This document shows, in pieces, positions 6,766 to 9,046 of a stretch of DNA of 9,046 bases. The notes beneath the pieces are model-generated. The model was given only the letters and a program-made list of their open reading frames with translations, did not search any database and was not told the DNA's origin. The stretch is from Accumulibacter sp. GTDB taxonomy: Bacteria > Pseudomonadota > Gammaproteobacteria > Burkholderiales > Rhodocyclaceae. How positions within the stretch are numbered: the first letter of the stretch is position 1; each line of letters starts with the position of its first letter. Position numbers and translations under genes: made by a program. The stretch lies in the NCBI GenBank assembly GCA_031274075.1, contig JAISQQ010000356.1, positions 1 to 9,046 on the forward strand, in the 5' to 3' direction.

Positions 6766-7362
6766 TCACCATTGGATCCGCTTGGAATCTTTGCCGAGAG
6801 ATGTCGCGCCCTGGCCCTTGGGAGTGAGCATCTGCACTTCTATTTCAATCAACCGGGGAAAAACCCCGAACATGCCAATTTCAAGCTGGTCCAGCTTTCC
6901 GGGATCCTGGCAAAGAAAAGACATTTCCATATCGAGGTCGGCGTGGGTTTCTTCACCTTCCTTTTCCTCTTCATGAGAAATCGCTTTCCCGGCTCCGGCC
7001 TTTGCCGCGGTATCGGCGGCTTCTTCGCTCGCGGCAAGCAATGCGGCGCTGATTACTTCCGATGCCAGCGCCATTTTTTCCAGGCGGCATCGAGCGGCGG
7101 CGGGGAAAATGAACAGGCTGTCGGTTTTGCGCAGCGCCGCGGCCATGTCCCGCACTTCTTTTTCCTGCGCCTCGGTCGCCGGCGCGTGTTCAAAGGAAAT
7201 GAGATTGGCCAGCGGGGTCTCCAGCTCGATCTCGATCCTGGCCCCCTCCACGGTCAAATTCATATGGGCCGTGCCGTGTTCATGGGCTTCGTGCGCCGAA
7301 GCTGGAATCACCGACATTGCCGACAGGATGCCCGCAACAAGAAATGAAACGCTTTTTTTCAT
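6766..7362 (-). CDS. zrgA: Periplasmic DUF2796 (ZrgA-like) zinc-uptake-associated protein
   Basis: The 198-residue product has a clear signal peptide (MKKSVSFLVAGILS to about ASA at 23). The predicted mature N-terminus begins HEAHEHGTAH, placing His24, 27, 29 and 33 together as a likely metal-binding tail. The body carries DUF2796 features: a GARIEIELETPLANLISFEHAP segment (40-61), a variable acidic stretch with two histidines (about 128-140), HADLDMEMSFLCQ (140-152), FPRLIEIEVQMLTPKGQ (168-184) and a C-terminal RIQW. Cys92 and Cys151 could form a disulfide. Members of this family are annotated as zinc uptake protein ZrgA after the zinc-regulated Vibrio operon, so a periplasmic zinc chaperone or donor role is plausible. 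The start at 7362 has GGAG six bases upstream; starts at 7374 and 7416 are in frame, but the last lies inside the operator. Confidence 0.88.
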   Translation of the reverse strand: MKKSVSFLVAGILSAMSVIPASAHEAHEHGTAHMNLTVEGARIEIELETPLANLISFEHAPATEAQEKEVRDMAAALRKTDSLFIFPAAARCRLEKMALASEVISAALLAASEEAADTAAKAGAGKAISHEEEKEGEETHADLDMEMSFLCQDPGKLDQLEIGMFGVFPRLIEIEVQMLTPKGQGATSLGKDSKRIQW

Positions 7363-7368
7363 GTCTTT

Positions 7369-7372
7369 CTCC
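7369..7372 (-). promoter_or_regulatory. Ribosome binding site that decides the zrgA-like start
   Basis: GGAG on the minus strand lies six bases before the ATG at 7362. It falls inside the reading frame that opens at 7374 and favours the shorter MKKSVSF start, which also gives the cleaner signal peptide. Confidence 0.7.
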
Positions 7373-7414
7373 ATTGAGTATCGATTGAAAGCCGTGCAGA
7401 CAATGACTGAAAAC

Positions 7415-7432
7415 ACAATGATATATTATTGC
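7415..7432 (-). promoter_or_regulatory. Putative Zur operator (Zur box)
   Basis: ACAATGATATATTATTGC is an 18-bp AT-rich palindrome with seven of nine positions paired between the half-sites. On the coding strand it reads GCAATAATATATCATTGT. Its core resembles Zur boxes of the GTTATAATATAAC/AATGTTATAACATT type. It starts five bases downstream of the -35 hexamer and covers any possible -10, so a bound Zur dimer would block RNA polymerase. The presence of zur at the end of the same operon supports the call. A CAATGA direct repeat (7401-7406 and 7416-7421) could add a half-site. Confidence 0.72.
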
Positions 7433-7443
7433 ATTTTTGTCAA
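7415..7443 (-). promoter_or_regulatory. Promoter of the zinc operon
   Basis: A consensus -35 hexamer TTGACA reads on the minus strand at 7443-7438. At 17-bp spacing the -10 would be CATTGT (7420-7415), a poor match; TATCAT (7423-7418) matches well but at 14-bp spacing. Either way the -10 lies within the palindrome. The predicted transcript start is near 7405-7410, giving a leader of about 45 nt before the ATG at 7362. Confidence 0.6.
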
Positions 7444-7600
7444 GCTCAGGGCGGTCGCGACGAGAATCAGAGGACAGAAGACAGAGGACTGAGGACAGTT
7501 CAGTTTCCGGGCGCTTCGCGCCCGCAAATATTGCTGTATTCAACCCCCTGTCCTCTGAGACGGGGTTCAAACCGGTGTGGTTTTACGCTGAAATATCTTG
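7444..7600. repeat. Intergenic repeat region: nested direct and inverted repeats around a hairpin
   Basis: No gene is visible between the zinc promoter and the next stop codon. TCAGAGGACAG (7467-7477) and its exact complement CTGTCCTCTGA (7548-7558) form an 11-bp perfect inverted repeat about 70 nt apart. The left arm continues into further GAGGAC-type units (AGACAGAGGAC, TGAGGACAG; up to 7498). Between the arms is the perfect hairpin GGGCGC-TTC-GCGCCC (7509-7523). This looks like a small extragenic repeat element. It may also serve as the 3' end of the upstream minus-strand gene, although no T-run follows the hairpin. Confidence 0.6.
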
Positions 7601-8899
7601 CTACCCCACCGCGAACACGGCGGCGAATCCGCCGCCGCGCGTGCGGAAATTGGTCGTCTGTCCCTGGTAGAGGCGTGCCGAAACGAGCTGCACGGCATCG
7701 CGATAGACGTAATTGCGCAGATCGAGCTTGAGACGGTGTTCGACGCCATCGACCCGCAGGCGGCGTTCCGACGGAGAAACCATGGCCTGGGCGATGAAGC
7801 CGCCCTGGGTAATTTCCGCGAACACGCGCCGGGTCAGCTTGTCGCCACGGTAGGTCGCCTTGCCGCCGAAGCCCGCCTCGGGCTTGAAAAACCACTGCTT
7901 GCGCGTGTCCCAGAACGCGGCGGCGTTCGCGGGCGTCACTTCCTCGGTGCGCGGCACGCCGGCCTCGAGCAGCCTGCGGTCGGACGCGCTGACGCCGATC
8001 GCCTGGAGCCATGCCTCGTCGGACAAGGCCACCAGGTTGCGCTTGTCGGCATAGAGCGCATGCGCGCGCGGATGCGGAGTCACGACGGCGGCGTCGGCCA
8101 GATACGCTGCGCGCAATGCCGCGTTCTTCTCTTCCTCCAGCGCGAAATCGGTCAGGCGGTTATAAACGAGATCGATGACCCGCCCGCCGCACGACAGCCG
8201 CCCGCCATCGAACGCCAGCTCTTCCGGCGCGGCGATGATCGCGGCGACGCCGCGCGCCTCGAACAGTTGGCGGAACAGGGTGAATTCAGGCGCGAGAAAC
8301 TGTTCCGCCGGCGTTTGGTCGACGATAGCGATACGCCGCAGCGGCGCGTCGCCGCGCGCAAGCCGCCATTCCTTGCGAAACATGGCGACGAAATCGTCCT
8401 CCACGCGGCGCGGGTCGGCGCTCCGCGCCGTTTCCGGGCAACAGGCCAGATGCGTGCCGAGCAGCCGGGTGTTGAGCAGGCCGCCGCCGGCATTGGTATT
8501 GATCTCGATCAGGCGCGGACCGGCGGCGTCGAGATGGAAGTCGTAGCCGAGGAAGACGCCGGCCGCCTTCGGTTCGTGCCGCCGGGCGGTCTCCGGCGCG
8601 TAGGCGAATACGCGCTCGCGCCAGGCCGGCAAAGCGGCGATCCGTTCCACGGCCCGGATCAGTTCCGCCATGAAGTCGAGATGCGCTTGCAGCACGTAGA
8701 CCCGCGTGTCCGAGAAGAGGTTCGGGCGCGTCGCCAGGATTTCCGCGTAAAGGGAACCCGATTCGCTTTCCAGCGCTCGCCGGAGCGCCGCATGGTCGAC
8801 CGTGCTGCAAAAGCAATCGCGATTCAGCCGGTCGGCGGCATTCTTCGGCGGATTTTCCAGGGGGAGGGATTTCGGCACGGTGGGCGTTCCACAATTCAC
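7601..8899 (-). CDS. Uncharacterised ATP-grasp-like protein with permuted motif order
   Basis: I do not recognise a named gene. The 432-residue product carries ATP-grasp-like signatures: GYDFHLDAAGPRLIEINTN (118-136), whose D...EIN pattern is the usual metal-binding end of the fold; DLVYNRLTDF (243-252); KRNLVALSD (286-294); the glycine-rich nucleotide loop FKPEAGFGGKATYRGDKLT (338-356); and KLDLRNYVYRD with a downstream R...TNFRTRGGG (391-424). The EIN motif comes before the glycine-rich loop, which is the order of circularly permuted ATP-grasp families. The reaction is probably ATP-dependent ligation of a carboxylate to an amine, substrate unknown. An N-terminal RDCFC motif (27-31) is also notable. 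The start is uncertain: GTG at 8899 has no clear ribosome binding site, and GTG at 8878 has a weak GGAA upstream. It is a GC-rich, apparently single-gene unit. Confidence 0.75.
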   Translation of the reverse strand: MNCGTPTVPKSLPLENPPKNAADRLNRDCFCSTVDHAALRRALESESGSLYAEILATRPNLFSDTRVYVLQAHLDFMAELIRAVERIAALPAWRERVFAYAPETARRHEPKAAGVFLGYDFHLDAAGPRLIEINTNAGGGLLNTRLLGTHLACCPETARSADPRRVEDDFVAMFRKEWRLARGDAPLRRIAIVDQTPAEQFLAPEFTLFRQLFEARGVAAIIAAPEELAFDGGRLSCGGRVIDLVYNRLTDFALEEEKNAALRAAYLADAAVVTPHPRAHALYADKRNLVALSDEAWLQAIGVSASDRRLLEAGVPRTEEVTPANAAAFWDTRKQWFFKPEAGFGGKATYRGDKLTRRVFAEITQGGFIAQAMVSPSERRLRVDGVEHRLKLDLRNYVYRDAVQLVSARLYQGQTTNFRTRGGGFAAVFAVG

Positions 8900-9046
8900 G
8901 ACGCCAGACGAAAGCCATCCTCTCTGTACATCGTCTTCGTATTTGAAATGCGAGGGCAGTCGGCAAATTCGCGCTCCGGGAGCCTCTACGCGAATCCAGC
9001 GCCGCCCCGTCGGACTCCAGCAGAGTCAAAACACAAAAAAAGACCG
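8900..9046. other. Upstream region of the ATP-grasp-like gene, no clear feature
   Basis: This end stretch should hold the promoter of the minus-strand gene at 7601-8899, but no good -35/-10 pair stands out. The last 20 bases are A-rich on the plus strand. A minus-strand frame in this region continues into the gene in a different phase and looks like a shadow. Confidence 0.3.

Noticed and set aside
7363..7416. Longer starts (7416 or 7374) for the DUF2796 protein
   Set aside because: The 7416 start lies inside the palindrome and at or upstream of the expected transcript start. The GGAG at 7369-7372 and the signal peptide favour 7362.
9013..9027. GACTC-CAGCA-GAGTC hairpin near an A-rich end as a terminator
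   Set aside because: The stem is only five pairs. The A-run follows it on the plus strand, and on the minus strand the T-run precedes the stem, so neither orientation is a proper terminator.
8286..9029. 247-residue minus-strand frame overlapping the ATP-grasp-like gene
   Set aside because: It is low-complexity Arg/Ala-rich over most of its length and overlaps a frame with conserved motifs. Its start near 8921 has no spaced ribosome binding site.

Overview
The window looks like chromosomal DNA of a Gram-negative proteobacterium. GC-rich coding sequence, AGGAG-type ribosome binding sites and the character of the proteins suggest a betaproteobacterium, perhaps Rhodocyclales-like; the lineage is inference, not read from a marker gene. 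It holds nine protein genes and no RNA gene, CRISPR array or transposase that I can support.

Left flank (1-2336, + strand): cysK (O-acetylserine sulfhydrylase) ends in a strong intrinsic terminator. After a 300-bp gap comes an Old Yellow Enzyme family ene-reductase with its own ribosome binding site. Both are GC-rich housekeeping or accessory enzymes unrelated to the central locus.

Centre (2450-7443, - strand): this is the interesting part, a compact six-gene operon with every junction overlapping or within 4 nt. In transcription order it encodes a histidine-rich periplasmic DUF2796/ZrgA-like protein, a LolD/MacB-type ABC ATPase, an FtsX/MacB-type permease, a DUF3299 domain fused in frame to an eight-helix ZIP-family (ZupT-like) metal transporter, a second stand-alone DUF3299 lipoprotein-sized exported protein, and a Fur-family regulator that matches Zur in its cysteine and histidine ligands. 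A perfect TTGACA -35 box followed by an 18-bp imperfect palindrome resembling a Zur box precedes the operon. The simplest reading is a zinc-starvation operon: when zinc is scarce, Zur releases the operator and the cell makes a periplasmic zinc-handling protein, an ABC machine, a ZIP permease and Zur itself. The arrangement resembles the zinc-regulated zrg genes of Vibrio, but the ZIP fusion, the altered ZIP metal motif and the terminal zur are distinctive. The operon is visibly less GC-rich than its flanks.

Right flank (7444-9046): an intergenic stretch with nested direct and inverted repeats around a short hairpin, then a GC-rich - strand gene for an uncharacterised protein whose ATP-grasp motifs occur in circularly permuted order, then about 150 bp of upstream sequence with nothing I can identify.
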